Shown here: positions 34,538 through 44,840 of the stretch, piece after piece
How the letters are laid out: every line of letters starts with the position of its first letter
How positions within the stretch are numbered: position 1 is the stretch's first letter
Translations under genes and position numbers: made by a program
Notes under the pieces: generated by a model
The model's input: the letters and a program-made list of their open reading frames with translations, nothing else
What the model was told of the DNA's origin: nothing
Databases searched by the model: none
Assembly: GCA_031292625.1 (NCBI GenBank)
Contig: JARLGU010000042.1
Span: 1-64,000, forward strand
Reading direction: 5' to 3'
Origin: Capsulimonadaceae bacterium
Lineage (GTDB): Bacteria > Armatimonadota > Armatimonadia > Armatimonadales > Capsulimonadaceae
Length of the DNA: 64,000 nucleotides

Positions 34538-37500
34538 CTACGGACGCACATTTGCGCCCGCCGCGCAAGTCTCGACCAGGACCACATCGCCAAACTCGCT
34601 GGTATTTTTGGCGTCGACCCCACGGAACCATAGGAGCCGTCCTCGATATGGAGACACCGGGTTCTTATTAACGTTGTTGAGCACGAGCCCCAAGGTGATA
34701 ACCTTGCCCGCGCTAGGCGAAGACGCCAATCGAAGCTCGGTCCACGGAATTGCAAGTTGATAGTTCACATCCCCCCGATGCCCCGTCGGAGTTACCGAAG
34801 CACTCCACCCGGTTACCGCTCCCGCCCGATCGGACGGAAAACGGCGATTGACGACCGGGGTTGTCGCGCCAGCCGGACGGAAGAACTCGTATTCATAGCG
34901 CGGAGCTAGGTTCGACAATATGCCATCGGGCTGAAGCGCGAGTTCGATCGAATCCCCCATGAATCCATTCTGTGTCCCGAATACAGGACAATAGATCGCG
35001 TCGAGCGCCTCGACGCCCAGATAGAGGCAATGGTCATCCCAAAGCATGCGGAACTTGCCGAGAATGCTGTCCGGACCATCATAGTTTTCGCCTGGAGCCG
35101 TCGGTTTTACAACCTCGTCGGGGTTTCGCCCGAACTCGATCACGGGAGCAAGAGCCCATGGGCCGTCCCATTTCCCGGTCATCGGAACCGGGATTGCGGC
35201 GCGAACAGCGTACGCGAAGTTCAGCGAGGCGCTGCCCACGAACATCGCTCCGGATTTCATCGTCACGGCGGCGGAGAACTGCGTCCTTTTGCCATGATCC
35301 AAGCCCGTCGTATCGACCGGGATCTCCACCACCCGCTGAGCATGCCCGGGCACCGTCAACGTATCCGGGATCGGACCGGTCACGGGACCGCGAACGGAGA
35401 ACTTCACCGTCTCCGGCGTATTCTCATTGTTGCGGACTGTCAAGGCCGCCATCGGCCGATCAACCAGATGGTCGCCGTGAGTGAGCGAAACCTCCAGACG
35501 CTTGCTAAAGGCGATCGCGCCGCCGCCGAAGCAGTAAACGGGATCGAAACCGGCATTCACGATCGCCACGCCGTCCTTGGCCAACACCGTTCGCCGGTTC
35601 CCCATGACATCCATCACGGTCACCTTTCCGGCCGGCGCTTCGAGGGCGACTGCCTGATCGCCGCCCGGCGTCCACATTACGAGCAGGGGACCGTCGCCGC
35701 GCTTCCATTCTCCGCACGTTAGCAACCCGTTGGACCGATCCGCAACCAGGGTCGCGTCAGCAAGCGCATCCGCCATGACCGCGTGGGCGACGAACTGGGG
35801 GCGGGGCTGAAGGTTTGAGTTCACCATCGCGTTGTTGTCCGAACCGGCATTATCGCCGCCGGCGCGAAAGAACCACTGGGTGAATGATTTAAGCCGGTCG
35901 CCGCTCTTGATAACCGGTTCGAGCCATCCGCGAACGAGGTTGCTCGCTCCTCCCCCTTCGCCATATCGACGCGCCTCTCCAGAGCACGGTGAACCCTGCA
36001 AAGCGGTCTCCTCTTGCCAAACTCCCTTTTTCGTATCTCCATGAGCATCAAGCGTCTTAATAGAGTTGACGACGGTCATCGTTACTCCCATGTAGGCATT
36101 GAGGATCGCACCGTCGAACGCGCCGCTAACGGGAGATCCGTAAAGACGAGTCAACGTCTTGCCTTGCCAATCCGTTGCGATGTTGCCAACGAGGACGGGA
36201 GTATTAGGCGCGACCGATTTGAGGCCCTCATATAGCGCGCACATAATCAAGTCGTATTCCTCATCGGTCATCGAGCCCGTCGCGCCGCGCCAAGGAGAGT
36301 GAGTGTTCGAGATCTCAATTCCATGGTTGCCATACGCAAGCACGAGATCGGAGCTCTCCTTCGCGATCGCAGTTCCCGCTTTCACATAGGCATCGTGATC
36401 GAACGGCCGCTTAAGAGGAGCCATAATCTGCAACACGGGACGAATGCCGAGCGAGTTATACCATTTCAACAACGGACGGAGTTTAGCCGTATCAGCGCCA
36501 ATAGTAACGGGATCGATGCTGTCCGTATAAAGCCGCACCCATGAGACGCCAAACCCCGCAATATGAAAGAGATCGCCGACTTCCTTCTGCCTCGGCCATT
36601 GATCGCCCACCATATCATCCATCAGCGGGGTGATTCCCCAAATAGGCTCATGGGTTCGCGGACGGTCGAGCGCGGGAAGCTCGGCAAAACGGCCAGAACC
36701 GGATCCGGCCGTCGCGTCCCCTTCCTTAACGGTCAGATCGACATAAAACGCGCCGTACGCGTGCGTCGCCGGGATCTTAAGCGTAACGTCCGTGACGCCA
36801 TACCCGTGCAGCGTAATCCCTGTAAAGCTGGACGACGGCAGCGCGTTTCCCTTCCAATCGAAGCATTCGGCATGCAAGGATACGGTACGCGCCTCACCAA
36901 GGAGATTGGCGATATTGACCCGCAGCTTGACCGGGGAACCCGGATCATGGAAACAATTTCCGGCGACCGCGTTCTCAACGCTTGTCAGGCATGTCTCGTA
37001 CTCTGCCGCCGCTGCGGGAGACGGCAAGTAAGGGGGAGGCGAGACCGCGAGTTGCTTCCGCAGCCACGCGCGATGGAGCGCTGTTCTGCCGACGGCACTC
37101 GGCGGATCAAACACGAACGCGAGGCGCCAGACTGCGAGATTATCATAAAATGAGCGTCCCCAGCCGCCGCTAACGGCGCTCAATTCTTGTCCGACGCGCA
37201 GGCGCATCGTCGCGGCGCCAGCCGGAGCCCTATACGGCCGAGTCGTCCACCATGTCCAAACAGCGGCGGGAACGTCTCCCATGCCAGAGCGTGGCTCGTT
37301 GCTCTGGATTGCATGTCCGGCGGAATCAAAGAACTGCAATTCCAGCGGTCCAAACCATTCCTCGTGGATCGTTGCCCCCGGGCAAACCCATGCGGCGGCC
37401 ATGTAGCTATCGCCAGAGGTGCATGGCATGGAGTCCGAGAGCCAGTAACCGTTGACCGGATTGCGGCCATACCACTGACGATTTGTCGACAGCGGCGGAT

Positions 37501-38920
37501 CGATCGATTCCAGCAATAACGATCCGCGCCCCGAATAAACGGCATCGTGGCTCCATTCCCCCGAAGCGCGGCCAACGGAGTACGGAGGGCGTCCACGAGT
37601 GTGGAATTCCGCGATGGCATCGCCGGTCCAGTCGCGTGCCGACGAACCGACGAACGTCCAATGAGCTGGTTTACCGCCATCGCCTTCCTCGACATCTCCG
37701 TTGCGCAACAAGTTAGTCGAATATTTGCATTCCGGATCGGGCTTTGGATTGCGTGTCAACATGACGGCATTCATACAGGAAGCGACCGGTTTCGTATCGA
37801 GGCGCAGGTCGTCGAACCACGCGGTCCCATTGCAGAACTGCGTGCCCACGGTCAGGCGGATGCGAACGGTACCGGGAGGCGTCTTTACGACCGGCGTGAT
37901 CAACTCCGTCCAATCCTGATCGGCGCTGACCGAGGACGAGACGGCCGGAGCCGCCAAGACGCGATCGTCACGGTCCACGAACTCGATCTGAAGCGCACCG
38001 CCAGGCAAGTAGCCGTTCGACGCCAGAGCGCCTCCCTTGGCCCATCCCGCCAGACGATACGTCCGGTCGTCGCGGGCAGGCATCTCGGTGGTCCATCCTG
38101 ACAAAGGGCCATTGCCCGTATCAGACACCGACACGCAGTATTTGCCTCCATGGCGAACGACGCCATCCACAAGTTCCCTGCCCGTACCCCGTGGACGCCA
38201 CGCGACGGGCAGCCCAGTCGGATCCAGAGTCTCGAAGCCGGCATTTGGCAGACTCGCGTCTTGAGGAGTCAATGAAACGTCGGCGTAGCAAATATCGAAA
38301 TGCTCGCCAGGAACCGTGCTTGCCGCGCAAAGTCGGATCGCCACATATTTGACATTGTTGAGGATCGTAAAGGGCTGCGTTGCCAGCGGCGCCCAGGCGG
38401 GCGTGTTCACGCACGTGATCGCGCGACTACTTGCGACGAACTTCTTATCCGCGTCGATCTGAAAAATATCGAAATAGGTCTGAACCGACTGCGTGCGGTC
38501 GCCATTTTCTGGAACGAGCCCTTTAGCCTTGTACCACGCGTTTACGGTGTACGCAAAGCCTGGCTCAACCCGGATTAAGCCGGAGCTAACGAGTATGAAA
38601 TCTTTTCCCGACCGCATGTCGCCTTGTATGTGCAAACAATTCGCGCCGTTCGTGTTATGCGAGCCTGGCGCCAAATTGGCCGTAACATTGCCAGCCTCGC
38701 CATTAACCGGCTTCACGCTCAGCGAAACCCAGGCGTTCTTACCATGAGCCATGGCGGCGTTCACGTTCCATCCGCTAGCAACTCCGCTCGCGTCTGCATC
38801 AAAACCAGGGTTCGGAACAAGTCCGCCCGCAACGGCGTGGGGTACGCACATAAAAAGCCAGGCCGCTAGCGCAAGGGATTTCGCGCACAACGAAGAGTTG
38901 CGGAAAAATCGAAAAGACAT
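34538..38920 (-). CDS. Giant secreted multi-CBM clan-A glycosidase-like protein, module 4
   Basis: A protein of about 1460 residues with a signal peptide (ends PHAVAGG). Three CBM4/9-like sandwiches follow (about 35-190, 195-355 and 385-600, each opening with an NPGF/NAGFE/NGDVE-type strand). A spacer domain leads to a TIM-barrel of glycosidase clan A (about 745-1080). The C-terminal module is CBM9/DOMON-like (about 1285-1450; MTGKWDGPW, YEYEFFRPAG). At the acid/base position the usual Asn-Glu-Pro reads N872-T873-H. A nucleophile candidate stands in WQEET (E970 or E971). So it may be catalytically altered. The start at 38920 has AAAAGGA about 13 nt upstream. It follows the prepilin gene by 65 nt. 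Confidence 0.72.
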   Translation of the reverse strand: MSFRFFRNSSLCAKSLALAAWLFMCVPHAVAGGLVPNPGFDADASGVASGWNVNAAMAHGKNAWVSLSVKPVNGEAGNVTANLAPGSHNTNGANCLHIQGDMRSGKDFILVSSGLIRVEPGFAYTVNAWYKAKGLVPENGDRTQSVQTYFDIFQIDADKKFVASSRAITCVNTPAWAPLATQPFTILNNVKYVAIRLCAASTVPGEHFDICYADVSLTPQDASLPNAGFETLDPTGLPVAWRPRGTGRELVDGVVRHGGKYCVSVSDTGNGPLSGWTTEMPARDDRTYRLAGWAKGGALASNGYLPGGALQIEFVDRDDRVLAAPAVSSSVSADQDWTELITPVVKTPPGTVRIRLTVGTQFCNGTAWFDDLRLDTKPVASCMNAVMLTRNPKPDPECKYSTNLLRNGDVEEGDGGKPAHWTFVGSSARDWTGDAIAEFHTRGRPPYSVGRASGEWSHDAVYSGRGSLLLESIDPPLSTNRQWYGRNPVNGYWLSDSMPCTSGDSYMAAAWVCPGATIHEEWFGPLELQFFDSAGHAIQSNEPRSGMGDVPAAVWTWWTTRPYRAPAGAATMRLRVGQELSAVSGGWGRSFYDNLAVWRLAFVFDPPSAVGRTALHRAWLRKQLAVSPPPYLPSPAAAAEYETCLTSVENAVAGNCFHDPGSPVKLRVNIANLLGEARTVSLHAECFDWKGNALPSSSFTGITLHGYGVTDVTLKIPATHAYGAFYVDLTVKEGDATAGSGSGRFAELPALDRPRTHEPIWGITPLMDDMVGDQWPRQKEVGDLFHIAGFGVSWVRLYTDSIDPVTIGADTAKLRPLLKWYNSLGIRPVLQIMAPLKRPFDHDAYVKAGTAIAKESSDLVLAYGNHGIEISNTHSPWRGATGSMTDEEYDLIMCALYEGLKSVAPNTPVLVGNIATDWQGKTLTRLYGSPVSGAFDGAILNAYMGVTMTVVNSIKTLDAHGDTKKGVWQEETALQGSPCSGEARRYGEGGGASNLVRGWLEPVIKSGDRLKSFTQWFFRAGGDNAGSDNNAMVNSNLQPRPQFVAHAVMADALADATLVADRSNGLLTCGEWKRGDGPLLVMWTPGGDQAVALEAPAGKVTVMDVMGNRRTVLAKDGVAIVNAGFDPVYCFGGGAIAFSKRLEVSLTHGDHLVDRPMAALTVRNNENTPETVKFSVRGPVTGPIPDTLTVPGHAQRVVEIPVDTTGLDHGKRTQFSAAVTMKSGAMFVGSASLNFAYAVRAAIPVPMTGKWDGPWALAPVIEFGRNPDEVVKPTAPGENYDGPDSILGKFRMLWDDHCLYLGVEALDAIYCPVFGTQNGFMGDSIELALQPDGILSNLAPRYEYEFFRPAGATTPVVNRRFPSDRAGAVTGWSASVTPTGHRGDVNYQLAIPWTELRLASSPSAGKVITLGLVLNNVNKNPVSPYRGRLLWFRGVDAKNTSEFGDVVLVETCAAGANVRP

Positions 38921-38985
38921 AACCACTAAACCGTCCTTTTGAGGCCTTCGATTGGAGATGCAATGGGTTGACGTACGCATACCGA

Positions 38986-39843
38986 TCACGGGTTCATCCC
39001 GTAGGCGTTTTGCAGGTTGCTCTCTATACCCGTGAGAGATGCGCCGGTGACCCCGTGCGAGCTAAAGGACTGGTCATCGTAAAACCAATAATTGCCCTGC
39101 GTCGCCAACATGGCATTGTTGGGCGGGAGAAGCTTGACGTGCCCGTCCGCAAAGAGATAGTTGCTCGACTTGCCATGACCGGCAAACATGCACGACCACG
39201 GATGTCCATCGTTGTTCGGAACATGGTTGAGAGAGCAATACTGGTCACCGACGCTACTGATGTAGGGGTCGACGGTGGTGTAATAGCCGAGATTTTCAAT
39301 CATTACAACAAGATCACCTGGCGAGACAAGCTCCGACATGGAAACGGGAATCGCATTCCAGTACCCGGCGCCTGACCCGCCAGGAACGATGGCCCCCCAG
39401 GTGTCGTGACGAATCGAAGGGCGGGAACAACTCAAGTTTGCGCCACAGACCTGATTGGCCGCGTACGAAATGTAAACGGCCGGGTACGGAGCGACCGCGC
39501 CGCGTGCTGTCATGCCTCCGTTCGGATTGTCTGGACAAATGGCAACCTGGACGCTCTTGATATAGGGCTGAATCGTCTGCCTCCATTGATAGATCGCACC
39601 GCAAGTTCCACTGACCACCGTCGCACATTCCCCGTCTCGCACCCAGCTTTCATCGTAATCGGCGGCATATTGCAGCAGGGCGAAACCGACCTGCTTCATG
39701 TTGCTGGCGCAGGCTGTCTGCCTGGCCTTCTCTCGCGCGGACGCGAAAACGGGGAATAAAACAGCGGACAAAATTGCAATAATGGCTATTACTACTAGTA
39801 ATTCAATAAGTGTAAAACCGTCCTTAGAATTGTGCTGCATCAT
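38986..39843 (-). CDS. H-X9-DG-type prepilin-like protein (DUF1559), module 4
   Basis: A protein of about 285 residues. The leader MMQHNSKDG is followed by [21 protein letters not shown] with the mature Glu5. The exported part ends with [20 protein letters not shown], a full H-X9-DG motif. Cysteines are present near [10 protein letters not shown] and [16 protein letters not shown] lies 4 or 7 nt before the two adjacent ATG codons (39843, 39840). The gene overlaps the end of the upstream regulator by 20 bp, so the two are co-expressed. The helix is encoded with ATA, TTA, CTA and GTA codons that are unusual for this DNA. Confidence 0.88.
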   Translation of the reverse strand: MMQHNSKDGFTLIELLVVIAIIAILSAVLFPVFASAREKARQTACASNMKQVGFALLQYAADYDESWVRDGECATVVSGTCGAIYQWRQTIQPYIKSVQVAICPDNPNGGMTARGAVAPYPAVYISYAANQVCGANLSCSRPSIRHDTWGAIVPGGSGAGYWNAIPVSMSELVSPGDLVVMIENLGYYTTVDPYISSVGDQYCSLNHVPNNDGHPWSCMFAGHGKSSNYLFADGHVKLLPPNNAMLATQGNYWFYDDQSFSSHGVTGASLTGIESNLQNAYGMNP

Positions 39844-41041
39844 GCAACCTCCTAATGAGGGGCGCCGAAGCGATCCCAATATTGAACACGCGCCGCGACG
39901 AATCTCTGTTCATGAGCTGAGAATGCAAGGTGATCGACGCGCTGGCAGCCTGACCTCGTATGAGGCGAGCCATTAAATGGGCGGCTTCGGTCCCCATTTG
40001 TTCGAGCGGCGGACGCATGGTGCTCAGTCCCATCGCAGCAGCTTCTGGAATGTCGTCGAATCCTACGATATTGTAGTCGCGTCCGGCGATCAGGTCGCGA
40101 TCGCTGGCGGCATTGGCGAACCCGATCGTAGCGGCGTCGCTAGCGGCGATCACTCCATCGAAGGCAGGGCAATCGGCAAGATATCGCTGGGCCGCCTGCT
40201 TAACCCTCACGACCAGATCTTCAAAAGGCGGGTTTGACCGGGCCTCCGTATCCAAAATGCTTAGCGCGCTGGGGGCAAGCCCTTTGGCCGCGATCGCTTC
40301 CAAGGCGCCGTTCAAGCGTTCCACAACCCAGTGATTGTTGTCAGGCATTACGAAAACGAGACGGCGGCATCCTTGGGCGATCAAGTGAGAGGCGGCCTGC
40401 CGCGCGGCCTCCTTGTTGGAAAAGCAGACGGTATGCACGGGCAACGGAATGTCGTCTCGACTGGCAAAAACGATCGGGACTTGCTCCAGCAAGCCGGCTT
40501 CATGAAGTTGCTCAATCTCATTCGGGGCAGAGTCGCAGATCGACAGGATCCCCGTTACGCCATCCTCGATGAGTTGGCGCACGACGCCGGTCACCGGAAT
40601 ACGGAGGGGATCATCAGAGGATCCGCGATTCAAATACTGAGTCCTTCCCCCTAAATTGGCAATCTTATCGACAAACGATTTCGTGATAACCGGTTCCCAG
40701 TGCGACAGAATTGCGTCGTTCCAGCTATCAGCCGCTATATCGCCATACATTCCGATAACACCCAGCGGCGCGATCTTCCCGGCCGCGCTCTTGCTCAAAG
40801 CGAACGCATCGTCGGCCGCCAAAACCTCATGTTCCGCGACAAATGTCCCCCGTCCATATTCCGTGCGAACCAACCCTGTATCGGCAAGCATCTGTATCGC
40901 TCGCTGCATGGTGTTCGTCCCCGCGCAATATTCCGCCTCAAGCTGCCTTCGTCCGGGAAGAAGCTCCCCCGGAGCATAGTCGCCCGAATTGATTCGAGCC
41001 CGGATCCGGTTGGCAACTGCAATATGGCTGGGCAATCTCAT
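39824..41041 (-). CDS. GntR-LacI chimeric regulator, module 4
   Basis: A protein of about 405 residues. The GntR winged helix lies at about 5-70 ([54 protein letters not shown]). The LacI-type effector domain (about 90-400) has [20 protein letters not shown] at the end. The frame is open to 41098, but that codon lies inside the -10 box of a strong promoter (41089-41117), so the ATG at 41041 is chosen, though without a clear ribosome site. It faces a divergent GH2 gene and precedes the module 4 prepilin gene with a 20-bp overlap. It could control both. Confidence 0.87.
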   Translation of the reverse strand: MRLPSHIAVANRIRARINSGDYAPGELLPGRRQLEAEYCAGTNTMQRAIQMLADTGLVRTEYGRGTFVAEHEVLAADDAFALSKSAAGKIAPLGVIGMYGDIAADSWNDAILSHWEPVITKSFVDKIANLGGRTQYLNRGSSDDPLRIPVTGVVRQLIEDGVTGILSICDSAPNEIEQLHEAGLLEQVPIVFASRDDIPLPVHTVCFSNKEAARQAASHLIAQGCRRLVFVMPDNNHWVVERLNGALEAIAAKGLAPSALSILDTEARSNPPFEDLVVRVKQAAQRYLADCPAFDGVIAASDAATIGFANAASDRDLIAGRDYNIVGFDDIPEAAAMGLSTMRPPLEQMGTEAAHLMARLIRGQAASASITLHSQLMNRDSSRRVFNIGIASAPLIRRLHDAAQF

Positions 41042-41088
41042 AGGAGTACTCGACGAGAAAATTCGAGAAAGGTTGTTCTTATGAGTGC

Positions 41089-41117
41089 AGTATAACATGC
41101 ATGATGGGGACTGTCAA
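41089..41117 (-). promoter_or_regulatory. Promoter of module 4
   Basis: On the minus strand: TTGACA (41117-41112), 17 bp, TATACT (41094-41089). Confidence 0.85.
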
Positions 41118-41119
41118 TA

Positions 41120-41140
41120 GAATTCAAAAAACTTGAATTC
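41120..41140. promoter_or_regulatory. Palindrome between module 4 and the GH2 gene
   Basis: GAATTCAA (41120-41127) and TTGAATTC (41133-41140) are a perfect 8-bp inverted repeat around AAAAC. The site touches the module 4 -35 and lies about 40 bp before the GH2 promoter, a good place for shared control. Confidence 0.6.
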
Positions 41141-41178
41141 AAAGAACACCGGAGCTGATGATGATGTCCCGGGCGCGC

Positions 41179-41208
41179 TTGACGATTTTCAGCGTGCGAC
41201 CCCATAAT
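41179..41208 (+). promoter_or_regulatory. Candidate promoter of the GH2 gene
   Basis: TTGACG (41179-41184), an 18-bp spacer and CATAAT (41203-41208), about 100 bp before the GH2 start. Confidence 0.5.
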
Positions 41209-41309
41209 AGGATAAGCGCAGGTTCTGATCTGCCGGCGCAATCCTCCAATCAGCTCTGCATTGAACTCAACCTGCGGAATTTCGTCTACGTCGCTTTGAG
41301 GTACCAACT

Positions 41310-44066
41310 ATGTCACCTACTCGCCTCTCCCAATGTTTGCTCGCAATCGCCTGTATCGCGGTGGTTGCATGTTGTCCGGCTTCCGCCCGTCAGCGCCTTC
41401 TGTTCGACGCGAACTGGCGATTCCAGATCGAACCGGATGCCGCTCCCTCACAGGGCCAGGAAATCGCCGCATGGCGATGGACGCCGTCCGATCAAGGGGT
41501 GGAATCCTCCGCGAAATTCGCCGCGCCCGCGCTGGACACGTCGGGGCCTGAGTGGAAGGATGCCGCCATCGGCGACGACGTCTTCCATGGCCGCAAGGGC
41601 TTTGCATGGTTTCGCGCGATCTTGCCGAAGATGAGCGCTGCCCATCGCATCCTGAGCTTCGCCGGAGTCGACGACAACGCCGATGTGTTCGTCAACGGCG
41701 TCAAACTCACTCACCACGAAGGCTGGAACGACCCGTTCGATGTTGAGATTGGCCGCGCATGGCGCGATAAAGGTCCGAACGCCATCGCCGTCCTTGTCGA
41801 AAACATCGATGGCCCGGGCGGCATTGGCGGCGCCGTCAAACTCACGGCCTTTTCCGCGCGGACCTGCTTTAACGAAGATTTCAACGACCGAACCTGGCGC
41901 ATCGTTCACCTGCCGCACGACTATATCGTCGAAGGGCCGATCGACAATCCAGCCGACTACGGCCATGGCGGTTACACGCTGCGACCCGCGTGGTACCGCA
42001 AGACGTTTACCCTGCCGGCGACGGACAAGGGAAAGAGCGTCTGGATCGATTTCGACGGCGTTTATCGAGACGCGAGCGTGTATCTGAACGGACAGCTCAT
42101 CGGCAAGCATCCAAGCGGCTACGCCAGTTTCCGCTATGACCTCACGAATACGATTCGCTTCGGCGCGCCGAACGTGCTCGCCGTCCGCGTCAATCCCCGA
42201 TTGCACGAAGGCTGGTGGTACGAAGGCGGCGGCATCTACCGGCACGTCTGGCTGAATATCGCGAGCAAGCTGCACATCGCTCCGTGGGGAACGTTTGTCT
42301 CCGCAAAGCTTCCCGAACCAGGTCCGGACGGCCTTGCGGCGTCCGCGAAGGTCACAATCGAGACCAATGTCGCGCCGCTAACGACGGTAGAGCCATACAC
42401 GCTCGTCTCCAAGGTCTTCGACTCAGCCGGCAAAGTCGTCGCGCAATCCGAAACCAAGGCAAAATCCGGCGCAACGGCGCCGAAGATCGAGCAAACGGTC
42501 ACCGTCGCGCACCCCAGGCTCTGGTCGCTTGAGACGCCGTATCTCTATCAGGTCGTCAGTACGATCCTCGTCAACGGGCAAACCGCCGATCAAGTCGCGA
42601 CGCCGTTCGGTATTCGCACTATCCGATGGGACGCCGACAAGGGCTTCTTTTTGAACGGGAAGAGCGTTAAGATCAAGGGGTTCTGCAACCATCAGGACTT
42701 CGCCGGAGTCGGCATCGCCGTCCCGGACACCCTCGAAGCCTGGCGCGTCGCCAAGCTCAAGGCGATGGGCGCGAACGGCTGGCGCATGTCGCACAATCCC
42801 CCCACCCCCGAGCTCCTCGACGCCTGTGACAAGCTCGGCATGCTCGTCATGGACGAAACGCGGCATCTGGGAGACGCGACCGGCGCAAAGAGTTCCATCA
42901 ATACGCCCTATACGGATCTCTACGAGCTGAAGTCGATGATCCAGCGGGACCGCAACCATCCGTCCATCGTCCTCTGGTCGATGTGCAACGAGGAAGGCAT
43001 CCAGGGCACGCCTCAGGCGGCGGCCATCTTCCAGGCAATGATGGATGTCGTCCACCGCTACGACACGACGCGTCCGATCTCGTGCGCGATGAACGGCGGC
43101 TGGTTTGACGAGGCCGGCATCGCCTCGGTGGAAGACCTGTTGGGCGTCAACTACAGCTACGGCGTCTACGATAAGTTCCACGCCCTGCATCCTAAGATGC
43201 CGATCTACGGCAGCGAAAGCGCCAGCACGGTGACGACCCGCGGCGAATATGCTACCGATGCCCAAAAGGGATTCGTGACGAGCTACAACATGACCGACGG
43301 CTCGTGGAAACCCGTCGGCAGCCGCCAGTTTGTCGCGGGCAGCTTTGCGTGGACAGGCTTCGATTACAAGGGCGAAACGTCACCGTTCAAATGGCCCAAC
43401 ATCCACAGCAACTTCGGCGTGCTCGACATGTGCGGCTTCCCAAAGGACAACTACTGGTACTACCAGTCCTGGTGGCTGGATAAGCCGATTATCCACATCA
43501 TGCCGCACTGGAACTGGGCCGGCAAAGAGGGCCAGAATATCCGCGTGATCGTCTTCAGCAACTGCTCGTCGGTCGAGCTGTTCCTGAACGGCGCAAGCCT
43601 GGGTGCAAAGGATGTTCCGTTTCTCGGACACCTGGAATGGTCCGTCCCGTATCAGTCGGGCGTCCTCGAAGCGCGCGGGATCACCGGCGGCAAGGTTATC
43701 ATCGCCGACCGGGTTGAAACGACCGGAACGCCGGCATCGCTTCGGCTCACGGCCGACAGGACGACGCTCACGGCCGATAGCGAGGATGTCATCCCGGTAG
43801 AAGTGGACGTTCTCGATGCGCGCGGACGGATCGTCCCAACCGCGTCGAACCGGATCGCCTTCACCGTCACCGGCCCCGCCCAGATCGCAGGCGCTGGGAA
43901 CGGCAACCCGGTCGACCACGAACCGGACACGGGGAGCCAGCGCGACGCCTTCAACGGCAAGGCGCTTGTCGTGGTCCGCTCGACGGATAACGCAGGCCCG
44001 ATAGTGCTCACCGCGACCGCCGACGGCCTCGCCGCGGCGACGTTGGACCTGAGCGCGCGTAAATAG
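41310..44066 (+). CDS. Secreted GH2 beta-galactosidase-type enzyme
   Basis: A protein of 918 residues with a signal peptide (MSPTRLSQCLLAIACIAVVA..., ends PASARQR). A GH2 sugar-binding jelly roll, an Ig domain and a TIM barrel follow. The acid/base E561 is in HPSIVLWSMCNEEG and the nucleophile E636 in PIYGSESAST, 75 residues apart as in active GH2 enzymes. A DUF4982-like and a C-terminal Ig-like domain finish the protein. Members hydrolyse beta-galactosides or related beta-linked sugars; the exact one is unknown. GAGG lies 8 nt before the ATG. It is divergent from the module 4 regulator and has no prepilin gene of its own. Confidence 0.92.
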   Translation: MSPTRLSQCLLAIACIAVVACCPASARQRLLFDANWRFQIEPDAAPSQGQEIAAWRWTPSDQGVESSAKFAAPALDTSGPEWKDAAIGDDVFHGRKGFAWFRAILPKMSAAHRILSFAGVDDNADVFVNGVKLTHHEGWNDPFDVEIGRAWRDKGPNAIAVLVENIDGPGGIGGAVKLTAFSARTCFNEDFNDRTWRIVHLPHDYIVEGPIDNPADYGHGGYTLRPAWYRKTFTLPATDKGKSVWIDFDGVYRDASVYLNGQLIGKHPSGYASFRYDLTNTIRFGAPNVLAVRVNPRLHEGWWYEGGGIYRHVWLNIASKLHIAPWGTFVSAKLPEPGPDGLAASAKVTIETNVAPLTTVEPYTLVSKVFDSAGKVVAQSETKAKSGATAPKIEQTVTVAHPRLWSLETPYLYQVVSTILVNGQTADQVATPFGIRTIRWDADKGFFLNGKSVKIKGFCNHQDFAGVGIAVPDTLEAWRVAKLKAMGANGWRMSHNPPTPELLDACDKLGMLVMDETRHLGDATGAKSSINTPYTDLYELKSMIQRDRNHPSIVLWSMCNEEGIQGTPQAAAIFQAMMDVVHRYDTTRPISCAMNGGWFDEAGIASVEDLLGVNYSYGVYDKFHALHPKMPIYGSESASTVTTRGEYATDAQKGFVTSYNMTDGSWKPVGSRQFVAGSFAWTGFDYKGETSPFKWPNIHSNFGVLDMCGFPKDNYWYYQSWWLDKPIIHIMPHWNWAGKEGQNIRVIVFSNCSSVELFLNGASLGAKDVPFLGHLEWSVPYQSGVLEARGITGGKVIIADRVETTGTPASLRLTADRTTLTADSEDVIPVEVDVLDARGRIVPTASNRIAFTVTGPAQIAGAGNGNPVDHEPDTGSQRDAFNGKALVVVRSTDNAGPIVLTATADGLAAATLDLSARK

Positions 44067-44151
44067 CGGCCAAATCGATGTGCCCGTCTGCTCTATAATA
44101 TGGGGCGGGCGAGCACATCGTTATTTTTTTCACAAAGTTTTCCGGATTCTC

Positions 44152-44180
44152 TTTACAACTTTGGCAGGCGGCGATATAAT
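44152..44180 (+). promoter_or_regulatory. Strong promoter without a following protein gene
   Basis: TTTACA (44152-44157), 17 bp, perfect TATAAT (44175-44180). The GTTAAC-rich palindromic stretch that follows may be an operator or part of the transcript. No credible coding frame starts downstream. Confidence 0.75.
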
Positions 44181-44186
44181 CTAGTT

Positions 44187-44442
44187 GTTAACGGATTAAC
44201 GATTGAGTGGACAGGAGGTCCGCGAAAGACCGGACATTCAGTTAACGTCGCAGCTGTACTACGACCAGCCTGTGAACGCCGCCGACGATCGTGGGGACGA
44301 TTGGCGGAGTTCCAGCGGGGTAAGAGGCATCTTCGAGTCTTGCCGCCGACGGGGCCGCACGCCCTGTCAGGACAAGGTAAGCGTCACGCGTCCCGGCAGG
44401 GGCTCACGGTGGCGGGGCTCGGAGATGCCTCCTGTGTTTTTT
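44187..44442 (+). ncRNA. Unclassified structured RNA candidate
   Basis: A transcript from the promoter at 44152-44180 would fold strongly. The 5' part has a GTCCG/CGGAC hairpin (about 44217-44235) closed by TGAGTG/CATTCA. The middle has CCGCCGA/TTGGCGG around a TCGT-GGGG-ACGA tip (about 44280-44308). The 3' part has a 24-bp stem (44324-44347 with 44408-44431) without a mismatch if G-U pairs are allowed; five of the pairs are G-U. A six-T run ends at 44442. The G-U pairs point to RNA-level structure. It matches neither tmRNA nor RNase P, SRP or 6S RNA in the conserved words I know. Confidence 0.55.
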
Positions 44443-44840
44443 CTGCTGCTAGCGGCGATCCGATCCACACTGTCCGACAGGAATCCCCAGTGCGCATGAT
44501 GGGGCGCTGCCTGAATGCCTAGATGCTCAGGTAGCGTTCGACCTTGTGTCTCGCGACAATATTACGTTTCCTAGTGAGAAGCCGCTGCCACCGAAGCGCG
44601 CTTGCGCCGCGAAGAGACCTTGCCCGCGCCAACATGCTTAGGGGCGGAGACGCGAAGCTGCGTATTCCTCGCGTTAGTGCGCCTCTCATGAAAATATAGC
44701 TCAATTTGAGCGTGGTTCGCGCGTACGGAGACCTCTCTACCCCATCGGAATGGGGTCCCCTTCTCTCCGAAACGGAGAGACTGTTGGCCGCATTGCCAAG
44801 CGCTCCTAAGCTCCTCCCGCTTCGGCTCCCCGGCCTCGCT

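Noticed and set aside
44187-44442. Identification of the RNA candidate as RNase P, SRP or 6S RNA
   Set aside because: Some words look similar (GTCAGGAC, GGTAAGC), but the conserved cores (GGAA-capped SRP hairpin, RNase P P4 strand) are absent or in the wrong order.
44203-44499. A 98-codon frame inside the RNA candidate
   Set aside because: It starts at TTG before, not after, the AGGAGG word, is very rich in Arg and Asp, and crosses paired stem regions. A non-coding RNA explains the interval better.
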